Source: Sphingomonas sp. UBA4766 (GTDB lineage Bacteria; Pseudomonadota; Alphaproteobacteria; Sphingomonadales; Sphingomonadaceae). Taken from it: a stretch of DNA of 10,340 nucleotides. The translations under genes and the position numbers were made by a program. Below the pieces are notes generated by a model that was not told the origin of the DNA, searched no databases, and worked only from the letters and a program-made list of their open reading frames with translations. The stretch is from the NCBI GenBank assembly GCA_002403415.1, contig DHHS01000128.1, forward strand, positions 1 through 10,340, written 5' to 3'. This document shows positions 1-6,741 of this stretch, in pieces (the first letter of the stretch is position 1; each line of letters begins with the position of its first letter).

Positions 1-153
1 CGGTCGAGGCGGAATGACCCGCGTATCCTCCGGCGTTGGCTGAACGCCGAGAGCGGGCGATGCGGCGCTCCGTTGGAGGGGGGTCGGGCGGGATCCTTTC
101 CGTCCCCCGCCGTGTTTACGCAATCTTCGCCATATTGCCGCTATTTCAGGGCG
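1..153. other. Left-edge non-coding stretch before the cyclase gene
   Basis: No gene can be assigned here. The two other plus-strand frames close at about 17 and 43, so the last few codons of an upstream gene could be present, but there is too little to identify one. The cyclase frame itself is open back to base 1, which is common in GC-rich DNA and is not evidence of coding. A G-rich then C-rich stretch at about 83-111 could fold imperfectly, but it has no T-tract. AT-richer sequence at 115-147 (TTTACG, CATATT, CTATTT) is the only promoter-like material, and none of these boxes pair with good spacing. Confidence 0.4.
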
Positions 154-1830
154 ATGTCGGTCGTCTGCTTTTTGGCGCGCTGGACGCTGTTTGCGCTTGG
201 CCTTGGGGTGTTTGGCGCGTTTGCGCCCGTGCGCGCGGACGTGGGGATGGTCGGCGAGCCGGTGTCGCTGTGCATTGCGCGCGCGGCACCGGGTGAGCGC
301 GCAGCGGACCTTTTCGCCGGGCGGATTCCCGTTGATTGCCATAAGCCGCAGCGCGACTTTGGCCCCGGTGATTTCTGGCTGATCTCCTCCCCGGTGCGTC
401 GAACGGGGGAGATTGCGCTGCGGTCGGGCAGCGTGTGGCAGGAACGCCGCACTGTCTATGCGCTTTACGCTGATGGTGTGATCGTCAGCAAGGTCAGCGA
501 TGGCCGCGCCGCGACCCGCAGTCTTCAGCTTGGCGCGTTGTTCCTTGATCGTTTGCCCGCGCGGGGGGCACCGCTGGTGCGGGTGGCCTGGAAAGTCGAA
601 GGGTCCGCCAATCTGCGCGGCATTGTGAACGGCCCGCGGTTGGCGACGATCCGTGAAAGCGGTTGGTCGAACTTGTTCGTCGCGGCAATCTATGCGGCGT
701 TTGCGGGCATGTGCGTGGCGCTCCTCATCCATCACCTCGCGCTGTGGACCGCGATGCGTCACCGGTTTCAGCTTGCATATTGCGCGATGGTGGCAGTGTT
801 GCTCGGCTATGCTTTTTCCTCGTCGGGGGCGTTGGCATGGGTGTTTCCGGGGATCGAGAATAATGATCGGCTGAGGCTGAATTATCTCGGGTTGGGCCTT
901 GCAGTGGCGGCGGCGATGTTGTTCGCGCGCTCTTTTTTTGAGCCCAGGGTGTTTCGCGGGTGGCTGGGCGCGGCGTCTTGGGCGGCAACCATTGCCGCAC
1001 TGATGAGTGCTGTTGCCTATGCGTTGCTGGCGCCCTGGCAGATTCATTTGCTCGACAAACTGTTCGTGCTGTCTTTCTTGTTGATGATCAGCTTTGTGCC
1101 GCTGCTTTTGTGGAAGGCGTGGCGTGAGCGCAGCAACTATCTGTGGGTATTCATGCTGGCCTGGGGCGCGCCGGTGCTGTTTGCGGCGCTGCGGATTGGC
1201 AATAATCTGGGATTGATTGGGTGGAGTTTTTGGATCGACCATTCGACGATGCTGTCGATGTGCGCCGAAGCCTTGCTGTCGTCGGTTGGCATTACTTATC
1301 GCATCCGCCTGATCAGTCGCGAGCGCGATGAAGCCCGGGCGCAGGAACTGGCCGCGCGGGCGCTGGCCGACCTTGACCCGCTGACCGGCTTGCTCAACCG
1401 GCGTGCGTTCTTGCGACAGGCAATCGGGCGCGAGGGGACGCAAACGTTGTTCGTCATCGATCTCGATCATTTCAAGGCAGTGAACGAAACCATCGGTCAT
1501 GATGGTGGCGACGAAGTACTGCGCGTGTTCGCCCGCGGCCTTCGCGCAGCGGTTGCGGATGGCGGGCTGGTCGCGCGCTTTGGCGGGGAGGAGTTCGTGA
1601 TCGTGATGCCCCACGAGCGCGCTATTGACCCCGAAGCGCTGTTGGCGCGGCTCCGCGCGGAGCGCATGCCCTTTGACCTCACCGTCACGTCGAGTATCGG
1701 CGTGTGTAGTGGGCCGCTGGCGAGCGAAGGCGACTGGAAGCAGCTTTATCGCCGCGCCGATCGCGCGCTGTATGAGGCCAAGGCGCAGGGGCGCGATCGC
1801 GTCAGGACCGGGGCGTTGCGCGCCGCTTAA
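154..1830 (+). CDS. Membrane diguanylate cyclase with 7TMR-DISM-type sensor and GGEEF domain
   Basis: Predicted to make cyclic di-GMP from two GTP in response to an external signal. I chose the ATG at 154 (558 aa) because it opens directly on a signal peptide, with likely cleavage after residue 28 (PVRA/DV); the longer frame from TTG at 73 adds unlikely sequence. Residues 29-170 form a periplasmic domain resembling 7TMR-DISMED2. About seven hydrophobic segments follow at roughly 173-199, 206-230, 243-262, 271-294, 300-320, 328-346 and 365-382, then a short helical linker. The cyclase domain starts at DPLTGLLNRR (408-417). Metal and substrate residues are present: D436 in VIDLDHFK, N444, D453 and GGEEF at 477-481. 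The RxxD inhibitory site expected at 468-471 is A..G, so product inhibition is probably lost. There is no clear ribosome site; AGGG at 148-151 is too close. Family assignment is secure; the signal is unknown. Confidence 0.93.
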   Translation: MSVVCFLARWTLFALGLGVFGAFAPVRADVGMVGEPVSLCIARAAPGERAADLFAGRIPVDCHKPQRDFGPGDFWLISSPVRRTGEIALRSGSVWQERRTVYALYADGVIVSKVSDGRAATRSLQLGALFLDRLPARGAPLVRVAWKVEGSANLRGIVNGPRLATIRESGWSNLFVAAIYAAFAGMCVALLIHHLALWTAMRHRFQLAYCAMVAVLLGYAFSSSGALAWVFPGIENNDRLRLNYLGLGLAVAAAMLFARSFFEPRVFRGWLGAASWAATIAALMSAVAYALLAPWQIHLLDKLFVLSFLLMISFVPLLLWKAWRERSNYLWVFMLAWGAPVLFAALRIGNNLGLIGWSFWIDHSTMLSMCAEALLSSVGITYRIRLISRERDEARAQELAARALADLDPLTGLLNRRAFLRQAIGREGTQTLFVIDLDHFKAVNETIGHDGGDEVLRVFARGLRAAVADGGLVARFGGEEFVIVMPHERAIDPEALLARLRAERMPFDLTVTSSIGVCSGPLASEGDWKQLYRRADRALYEAKAQGRDRVRTGALRAA

Positions 1831-1832
1831 TC

Positions 1833-1861
1833 TTGCATTCCATCGGATGGGTTGCTAAATT
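1833..1861 (+). promoter_or_regulatory. Candidate promoter of the small exported protein gene
   Basis: The -35 box is TTGCAT (1833-1838), followed by a 17-base spacer and a -10 box TAAATT (1856-1861). The -10 is preceded by TGC, giving an extended -10. The predicted start of transcription is near 1868, leaving a leader of about 16 bases that contains GGAG at 1873-1876. The -35 begins three bases after the cyclase stop codon. Box quality and spacing are good for a housekeeping sigma-70-type promoter; this is inferred from sequence only. Confidence 0.55.
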
Positions 1862-1883
1862 GCGGCACGGATCGGAGCATATA

Positions 1884-2084
1884 ATGCGGCATCGCAAATG
1901 GGGAATGGTTGGTTTAGCGTTGACTGCTATGGCGGTACTGGTGGCGCGCCCCGCATCGGCGGATGTGCGGCTGATGATGCATCAGATGAATGATCCTGCT
2001 CCGCGTCAAATCAGCGCAGCGGTGGATTTTGGCCTCGTTGCGTTTTCGCTGCTCATCACGTGGAGCACACAGCGTTTCACGTGA
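1884..2084 (+). CDS. Small exported protein, 66 aa, unknown function
   Basis: I do not recognise a characterised family. The ATG at 1884 is preferred over the upstream in-frame ATG at 1833 because GGAG lies at 1873-1876, seven bases before it, and because translation then begins with a standard signal peptide: basic MRHRKW, a hydrophobic core at 7-20, and likely cleavage after ARPASA (residue 26). The mature product would be about 40 residues. It has a Met/His-bearing stretch (LMMHQM, 30-35), then polar residues, then a hydrophobic segment at about 47-60 ending in STQRFT. That segment could anchor it in or lie on a membrane. A promoter-like sequence sits just upstream, so it need not depend on the cyclase gene. 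The real signal peptide and ribosome site argue that it is a gene. A role in modulating the adjacent cyclase is possible but unsupported. Confidence 0.7.
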   Translation: MRHRKWGMVGLALTAMAVLVARPASADVRLMMHQMNDPAPRQISAAVDFGLVAFSLLITWSTQRFT

Positions 2085-2090
2085 GCGCGC

Positions 2091-2119
2091 TTGCGCACGG
2101 TCGGGCGGCTGCGTAACAC
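2091..2119 (+). promoter_or_regulatory. Candidate promoter of the acyl-CoA ligase gene, possibly leaderless
   Basis: TTGCGC (2091-2096) and TAACAC (2114-2119) are separated by 17 bases. Transcription would start around 2126-2128, on or next to the ATG at 2128. No Shine-Dalgarno sequence precedes that ATG, which fits a leaderless message. Confidence 0.45.
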
Positions 2120-2127
2120 CCTAGCCG

Positions 2128-3810
2128 ATGACTGATGTTGAAGCCGTTTGGCGCTGCGCCTATCGCCACCCTTGCGCGTGGGATTTGCCCCTGTCACCGC
2201 TGTCGATGGTCGACATGTTCGACCGCGCCGCCGCCGCCCATGCTGGCAAACCGCTGATCGAATTTCTGGGCCGTAATTACAGCTATAATGAAGTGCGCGA
2301 TGGTGCGAACCGGGTCGCGGCGGGGCTGGCACTGCTTGGCTATGGTGCGGGGGATCGGATTGGCTTGTTCCTGCCCAACGTGCCGCATTATTTGGCGGCC
2401 TATTACGGGATATTGAAGCTGGGCGCGGCGGTGGTGAATTTCTCGCCGCTCTATACGCCCGCCGAACTCGCGCATCAGGTGGCGGATTCGGGCACGCGAT
2501 TGCTGTTCACCATTTCGGCGACCGCATTGCTGCCCACCGCGATCAAGGTGCTGAACGACAGCCCGCTTGAACGGCTGATCGTCGGCTCGGTGGCGGGTGC
2601 CTTGCCTGGCGCCAAGTCGGTGCTCTACCGCTGGTTCAGCCGCAAGGACATTGCCGATAAGCCCAATGATCCGCGCATCATCGCTTTCTCCCGGCTCATC
2701 GCCAATGACGGCGCACACGTTGCAGCGACAATCGACCCGGTCGAGGATGTAGCGCTGATTCAATACACCGGCGGCACCACGGGCACACCGAAGGGCGCGA
2801 TGCTGACCCACCAGAATCTGTCCGCAAACGCGCGGCAAGTGAACGCGATTGATCCGCAGCCTGGTATGGAGGATCGCATTCTGGGCGCGCTGCCGCTGTT
2901 CCATGTCTTTGCCAACACCTGTGTGCTCAACCGCACGGTGCTGAACGGCGGGTGCATCATCATGTTGCCGCGTTTCAACGCGGCGCAAGCGCTGGGCGCG
3001 ATCAACCGCTCGCGCGTGACGGCGGTGCCGGGGGTGCCTACCATGTATCAGGCGTTGCTCGACAATCCGGCGCTGGCCAAGACCGATTTTTCGCACCTGC
3101 GCGCATGTATTTCGGGCGGTGCGCCGCTTGCCGCCGAGCTGAAGGCGCGGTTTGAGGCCGCAACGGGCGCGACGCTGATCGAGGGTTATGGCCTGTCCGA
3201 AAGTTCAGGCGTCGTCTCCGCCAATCCCTATGAAGGTGCGGGCAAGCCGGGCACCATTGGCCAGCCGGTGCCCGCCACCCGCGTCGCGCTGGTGGACAAG
3301 GAAGACCCGTCCAAGCCCCCGGCACCGGGCGAGCCGGGCGAGATCATCATCGCGGGCCCGCAAATCATGAAGGGCTATTGGCAGCGGCCAGACGCGGATG
3401 CGGAGGTGTTTATCACCGATGCCGCGGGCGTGCGCTGGCTGCGCACCGGCGATGTCGGTGTGATCGACGAGGACGGCTTTGTGCGGATCGTCGACCGGCT
3501 GAAGGATATGATTGCGGTCGGCGGGTTCAAAGTCTTCCCCAGCCAGATCGAGGCTGTTCTCTATACTCACCCGGCCGTGAAAGAGGCGCTGGTGATCGGT
3601 ATTCCCGATACGTATCGCGGCGAATTCCCCCGCGCCTATGTAACGCTGAACGACGCGGCAGAGGCGACCGGCGCGGCGCTCACCGCGTGGCTCAACCCGC
3701 AGCTTGGCAAGCATGAGCGGGTCGACGATGTCGTCATCCGCGCGACTATGCCAAAAACGATGATCGGGAAGCTCAGCCGCAAGGATCTGGTGGCCGAGGT
3801 GTTGGGGTAG
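2128..3810 (+). CDS. fadD: Long-chain fatty acid-CoA ligase (FadD type), AMP-forming
   Basis: Cytosolic or membrane-associated enzyme that activates a fatty acid with ATP and CoA, through an acyl-adenylate, feeding beta-oxidation or lipid synthesis. The 560 aa product has the full ANL-superfamily layout. The ATP-binding loop YTGGTTGTPKG is at 213-223, the adenine motif YGLSE at 354-358, TGD at 440-442, the hinge region IVDRLKDMI just after it, and the C-terminal catalytic lysine K548 in GKLSRKDL. Length and motif order match long-chain acyl-CoA synthetases. The N-terminal region (SPLSMVDMFDRAAAAHAGKPLIEF) and the pocket motif PLFHVFA are also typical. No ribosome site precedes the ATG. The gene ends seven bases from the end of the convergent threonine synthase gene, with no obvious terminator between them. 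Chain-length preference cannot be read from sequence, so the fadD symbol is by family resemblance; several paralogues are usual in this order. Confidence 0.9.
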   Translation: MTDVEAVWRCAYRHPCAWDLPLSPLSMVDMFDRAAAAHAGKPLIEFLGRNYSYNEVRDGANRVAAGLALLGYGAGDRIGLFLPNVPHYLAAYYGILKLGAAVVNFSPLYTPAELAHQVADSGTRLLFTISATALLPTAIKVLNDSPLERLIVGSVAGALPGAKSVLYRWFSRKDIADKPNDPRIIAFSRLIANDGAHVAATIDPVEDVALIQYTGGTTGTPKGAMLTHQNLSANARQVNAIDPQPGMEDRILGALPLFHVFANTCVLNRTVLNGGCIIMLPRFNAAQALGAINRSRVTAVPGVPTMYQALLDNPALAKTDFSHLRACISGGAPLAAELKARFEAATGATLIEGYGLSESSGVVSANPYEGAGKPGTIGQPVPATRVALVDKEDPSKPPAPGEPGEIIIAGPQIMKGYWQRPDADAEVFITDAAGVRWLRTGDVGVIDEDGFVRIVDRLKDMIAVGGFKVFPSQIEAVLYTHPAVKEALVIGIPDTYRGEFPRAYVTLNDAAEATGAALTAWLNPQLGKHERVDDVVIRATMPKTMIGKLSRKDLVAEVLG

Positions 3811-3817
3811 GCGCGCG

Positions 3818-5047
3818 CTAAAGCGTGGCCAGATCAATCGTGCCGTGCCGGTCGAGCGTCTTTGCCCGGTCCGCCATCGGATATTTCAGCCCGGTCGCGC
3901 AATTGAATAGCACCACCCGATCGCTGTCGCTGACCAGCCCGCGGTTCAGCGCCGCGTGATAGGCAGCCAGAGTCGCGCCCCCTTCGGGGCAGAGCAGCAA
4001 CCCGTCCTTGGCCGCGCATTCGACCACCGCTGCCTCGATCGCATCATCGTCGACCGCCATCGCGATGCCGCCGCTCTCGCGCACCGCACGCAGGATCAGG
4101 AAATCGCCGACCGCGCGCGGCACGCGAATGCCACTGGCGATAGTGTGCGCGCCTTCCCAGCGATCGGCATGCTCGGCACCGTTGTCAAATGCCTTCACGA
4201 TCGGCGCGCAGCCGCTGGCCTGCACCGCGAACATTTTGGGCCGTTTGGGGCCGATCCAGCCCAGCGCCTCCAGCTCGGCAAAGGCTTTCCACATCCCGAT
4301 CAGGCCCGTGCCGCCGCCCGTCGGATAGAAAATCGCGTCGGGCAATTCCCAGCCATATTGCGCGGCCAGTTCCAGCCCCATCGTCTTCTTGCCCTCGATC
4401 CGATAGGGTTCTTTGAGGGTTGAGAAATCAAACCACAGCCCCTCGGCAGCGCCGCGCGCGACAATCGCCCCGCAATCGTCGATCAGTCCGTTGACCCGGT
4501 AAACGCGCGCGCCCTGTAACGCGATTTCGCGCACATTGATGTCGGGCGTATCATCGGGGCACAGCACTACCGTCTCGATCCCGCAGCGCGTGGCATAGGC
4601 GGCAAGGGCGGCACCCGCATTGCCGTTGGTCGGCATCGCGATCTTGGTGACGCCGAGCGCCTTGGCCATGCTGACCGCCATCACCAGCCCGCGCGCTTTG
4701 AACGATCCGGTCGGCAGCCGCCCCTCATCCTTCACGACCACCTGTGCTCCGCCGGCGGCGGGAATCGGCACCAGCGGTGTCTCGATCTCGCCCAGGCTGA
4801 CGATGTTGGCGGGGGAGCGCACCGGCAGCAATTCGCGCCAGCGCCACAAATCGGTCGGCCGGGCGGACACTGTGGTGCGGGGGAGGGTGCCGCGGATGCC
4901 GTCGAGATCATAGCGCACGAGCAGCGGGCGCCCGACGCGGCTGAGCCCGTGGAGCTGATCCGCGTCATAAAGCTCGCCCGTCATCGAACATTCGAGATGG
5001 CTGACGAACGACGCGCGGGATTCAGTGAGGTTGGGGTTCAGGGTCAC
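3818..5047 (-). CDS. thrC: Threonine synthase (PLP-dependent), coupled to grpE
   Basis: Converts O-phosphohomoserine to threonine and phosphate, the last step of threonine synthesis, in the cytosol. I start it at GTG 5047-5045 (409 aa), whose GTGA overlaps the grpE stop by four bases. This start keeps the family's N-terminal element (FVSHLECS...GRPLLVRYDL, about 14-47), which the later ATG at 4984 would truncate. The PLP lysine is K117 in GSFKARG, the phosphate-binding loop is GGGTG at 244-248, and SGCAPIVKAF (278-287) and PEGGATLAAY (354-363) are typical of the family. The zinc-ribbon-like cysteines of many homologues are reduced to C20, so that metal site is probably lost. There is no good ribosome site of its own, which suggests translational coupling to grpE. 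A related fold-II PLP lyase is the main alternative. Confidence 0.85.
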   Translation of the reverse strand: MTLNPNLTESRASFVSHLECSMTGELYDADQLHGLSRVGRPLLVRYDLDGIRGTLPRTTVSARPTDLWRWRELLPVRSPANIVSLGEIETPLVPIPAAGGAQVVVKDEGRLPTGSFKARGLVMAVSMAKALGVTKIAMPTNGNAGAALAAYATRCGIETVVLCPDDTPDINVREIALQGARVYRVNGLIDDCGAIVARGAAEGLWFDFSTLKEPYRIEGKKTMGLELAAQYGWELPDAIFYPTGGGTGLIGMWKAFAELEALGWIGPKRPKMFAVQASGCAPIVKAFDNGAEHADRWEGAHTIASGIRVPRAVGDFLILRAVRESGGIAMAVDDDAIEAAVVECAAKDGLLLCPEGGATLAAYHAALNRGLVSDSDRVVLFNCATGLKYPMADRAKTLDRHGTIDLATL

Positions 5048-5580
5048 CCCGCTTTCGCCACCGCGACCAGTGCCGGACGCAGCAGCCGGTCCTTCAGCGC
5101 GTATCCGGCCTGCATTTCCTGCACGATGGTGCCGGGTTCGGCATCGCTTGGCATTTCCAGCATCGCCTGATGCCAATTGGGGTCGAGCTTTTCGCCCATC
5201 GCCCTCACCTTGGTGATGCCGTGGCGCTGGAACACCGCTTCCAGCTCGCGGCCCGTTGCCTCCAGCCCGGCGACAAGACCGCGCAGCTTGTCATCGGCGC
5301 GCAGCTCCGCCGGGATCGCGGCCAGGCCCCGCTCCAGATTGTCGGCAACTGAGAGCAGATCGCGCGCAAAGCTGGTAACGGCATAGGCGCGCGCATCGGC
5401 GGCCTCTTTTTCGGCGCGGCGGCGCACATTCTGCGCTTCGGCGGCAGCATAGAGCACGTCCTGCTTCGCGGCCGCTAGCTCTGCCTCGAGTGTTGCGATC
5501 CGCGCTTCATCCCCGCTGTCCTGCGCGGCAAAGGGGCTGCCAGCGGTTTCGGCGGCGGCCAGATTTTCGTCGTCAGTCAT
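5044..5580 (-). CDS. grpE: GrpE, nucleotide exchange factor of DnaK
   Basis: Dimeric cochaperone that releases ADP from DnaK and so drives the Hsp70 folding cycle in the cytosol. The 178 aa product has the expected parts: a variable acidic N-terminus (1-25), a long coiled-coil helix at about 25-65 (EARIATLEAELAAAKQDV onward), and the C-terminal beta domain. That domain carries the family signature LDPNWHQAM (132-140), then GTIVQEMQAGYALKDRLLRP (150-169) and ALVAVAK. It lies 20 bases after hrcA and overlaps thrC by four bases, so all three are probably on one transcript. A GGGGA stretch upstream is about 13 bases from the ATG, too far for a strong ribosome site, so coupling to hrcA translation is plausible. 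The dnaK and dnaJ genes are not in this window. Confidence 0.96.
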   Translation of the reverse strand: MTDDENLAAAETAGSPFAAQDSGDEARIATLEAELAAAKQDVLYAAAEAQNVRRRAEKEAADARAYAVTSFARDLLSVADNLERGLAAIPAELRADDKLRGLVAGLEATGRELEAVFQRHGITKVRAMGEKLDPNWHQAMLEMPSDAEPGTIVQEMQAGYALKDRLLRPALVAVAKAG

Positions 5581-5600
5581 AGCTTTGGTTCAGTCCCCAC

Positions 5601-6641
5601 TCATTGCATGAGCCGCGCCAGTGTCGCGGCAGTGAAATCCACCATTGGCACAATGCGCGCATAGTTCAACCGGGTCGGCCCGATGACACCGACGACCCCG
5701 ATCACATGCCCATCGGCATTGTGAAAGGGGCGGGCAATCACCGACGAACCCGACAGCGCGAACAGATTATTTTCAGCACCGATGAAAATGCGCGTCGCAT
5801 CCGCTTCGCGCGCGCGGTCGAGCAGGCGGGCGATTTCCTGCTTGCCCTCCAGATCGTCAAGCAAATCGCGCACCCGATCGAGATTGGCGGCGGCGGCGGC
5901 GTCGATCAGCCGACCCTGACCACGCACGATCAGCACTGGGCGACGATCGCCATCCTCGCTCCATACCGCAAGCCCCGCCTCGATCAGCGCGCGGGCTGCG
6001 CCGTCAAGGGCGGCGCGTTCCTCGGCAATCTGGCGGTCGAGCCGAGCGCGCGCCTCTGCAAGTGTCAGGCCGGACAGCATCGCGCTGACATAATTGGCCG
6101 CTTCGGCAAGGGCTGTGCCGCTGGTGCCGGACGGCAGATCGATGACGCGGTTTTCGACCGATCCATCGTCTGCCACCAGCACTGCGAGCGCTTGCCCCGC
6201 CGACAGCGGCACAAAGGCAAGCTGGCGCACTACCACTTCGCGCTTGGGCACAAACACCAGCCCCGCACACGCCGACAGGCCCGACAGCGCAGCGGTGGTG
6301 GCGGCAATCGCTTCTTCAACCGGCCCGGCCTGTTCGACGCGGGCAGCGATTGCGGCGCGTTCTTCAACCGAGGGCTCGAGCGCGTGCATCATCCCGTCGA
6401 CAAACAACCGCAAGCCCGTGTCGGTCGGCATCCGTCCCGCGCTGGTATGGGGCGCCGCCAGCAGGCCCAGCTCCTCCAGATCCTGCATCACATTGCGGAT
6501 CGACGCGGGGGAGAGGTTTAGCCCCGACAGCTTGGCAATCGTGCGCGATCCAATGGGTGCACCGGTATCGAGATAGGCCTCTACCACCATGCGAAACACG
6601 TCGCGCGCGCGATCGGTTAGCTCGAGGATGGGCGCGGTCAT
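5601..6641 (-). CDS. hrcA: HrcA, heat-inducible transcription repressor
   Basis: Repressor of chaperone operons that in studied bacteria binds the CIRCE operator and depends on GroEL for folding. Starting at ATG 6641 gives 346 aa, the usual family length; the frame runs on upstream but only into the rph promoter region. A winged-helix DNA-binding domain fills about residues 8-75 (DVFRMVVEAYLDTGAPIGSR, then SPASIRNVMQDLEELG), followed by the conserved PHTSAGRMPTDTGLRLFVD (64-82). A GAF-like central domain follows. The C-terminus has the family hallmarks GVVGVIGPTRLNYARI and VDFTA. It is divergent from rph, leads the hrcA-grpE-thrC run, and has no ribosome site before its ATG. No CIRCE repeat was found in the window, so its targets are probably elsewhere, such as groES-groEL. 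Confidence 0.96.
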   Translation of the reverse strand: MTAPILELTDRARDVFRMVVEAYLDTGAPIGSRTIAKLSGLNLSPASIRNVMQDLEELGLLAAPHTSAGRMPTDTGLRLFVDGMMHALEPSVEERAAIAARVEQAGPVEEAIAATTAALSGLSACAGLVFVPKREVVVRQLAFVPLSAGQALAVLVADDGSVENRVIDLPSGTSGTALAEAANYVSAMLSGLTLAEARARLDRQIAEERAALDGAARALIEAGLAVWSEDGDRRPVLIVRGQGRLIDAAAAANLDRVRDLLDDLEGKQEIARLLDRAREADATRIFIGAENNLFALSGSSVIARPFHNADGHVIGVVGVIGPTRLNYARIVPMVDFTAATLARLMQ

Positions 6642-6648
6642 AAGCCTC

Positions 6649-6678
6649 AAAATAGGGTGGGCGTACCCCAGCGGCAAG
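6649..6678 (-). promoter_or_regulatory. Candidate heat-shock (sigma-32-like) promoter of hrcA-grpE-thrC
   Basis: Read on the minus strand, CTTG (6678-6675) is followed by an 18-base spacer and CCTATTT (6656-6650). This matches the CTTG / CYTATNT arrangement described for alphaproteobacterial heat-shock promoters. The same bases can be read as a housekeeping promoter, TTGCCG (6677-6672) and TATTTT (6654-6649) with a 17-base spacer. Either reading puts the transcription start at about 6642, directly against the hrcA ATG, so the message would be leaderless or nearly so. Confidence 0.5.
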
Positions 6679-6684
6679 CAATGC

Positions 6685-6712
6685 GTGACGGCGGCCGATG
6701 TGCGGGCTATGG
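6685..6712 (+). promoter_or_regulatory. Weak candidate promoter of rph-rdgB
   Basis: GTGACG (6685-6690), a 16-base spacer and CTATGG (6707-6712) could form a weak promoter inside the 100-base hrcA/rph divergent region. The start would be near 6719, leaving about 23 bases of leader that include the ribosome site AAGGAG at 6729-6734. Box matches are poor, so this is tentative. Confidence 0.3.
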
Positions 6713-6741
6713 GCGGCGGCCTGAACCCAAGGAGTCTTGCC

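Noticed and set aside
83..111. G-rich then C-rich stretch as a transcription terminator for an upstream gene
   Set aside because: The stem would be imperfect and no run of T follows.
36..296. Short plus-strand frame of 86 residues at the left edge
   Set aside because: It overlaps the cyclase signal-peptide region in another frame and has an Arg/Gly-rich translation typical of a shadow.
997..1010. Palindrome GCACT-GATG-AGTGC resembling the core of a CIRCE operator
   Set aside because: It has a 4-base rather than 9-base spacer, lacks the outer TTA/TAA, and lies inside the cyclase coding sequence; most likely chance.
2194..3096. 300-residue open frame on the minus strand inside the acyl-CoA ligase gene
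   Set aside because: It is antisense to a gene with complete ANL motifs; its translation is rich in Arg, His and Gln with no recognisable domain, as expected of a GC-rich shadow frame.
3811..3817. Bidirectional terminator between the convergent fadD and thrC genes
   Set aside because: Only seven bases separate the stop codons and there is no clear stem with a T-tract around them.
5048..5176. Longer N-terminus for the threonine synthase, starting at 5176
   Set aside because: The extra 43 residues lie wholly inside grpE and are low-complexity; the GTG at 5047 overlapping the grpE stop starts just before the conserved N-terminal element.
5604..6521. 305-residue open frame on the plus strand antisense to hrcA
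   Set aside because: The hrcA frame carries full family signatures across the same bases; the antisense translation has no domain or ribosome site.
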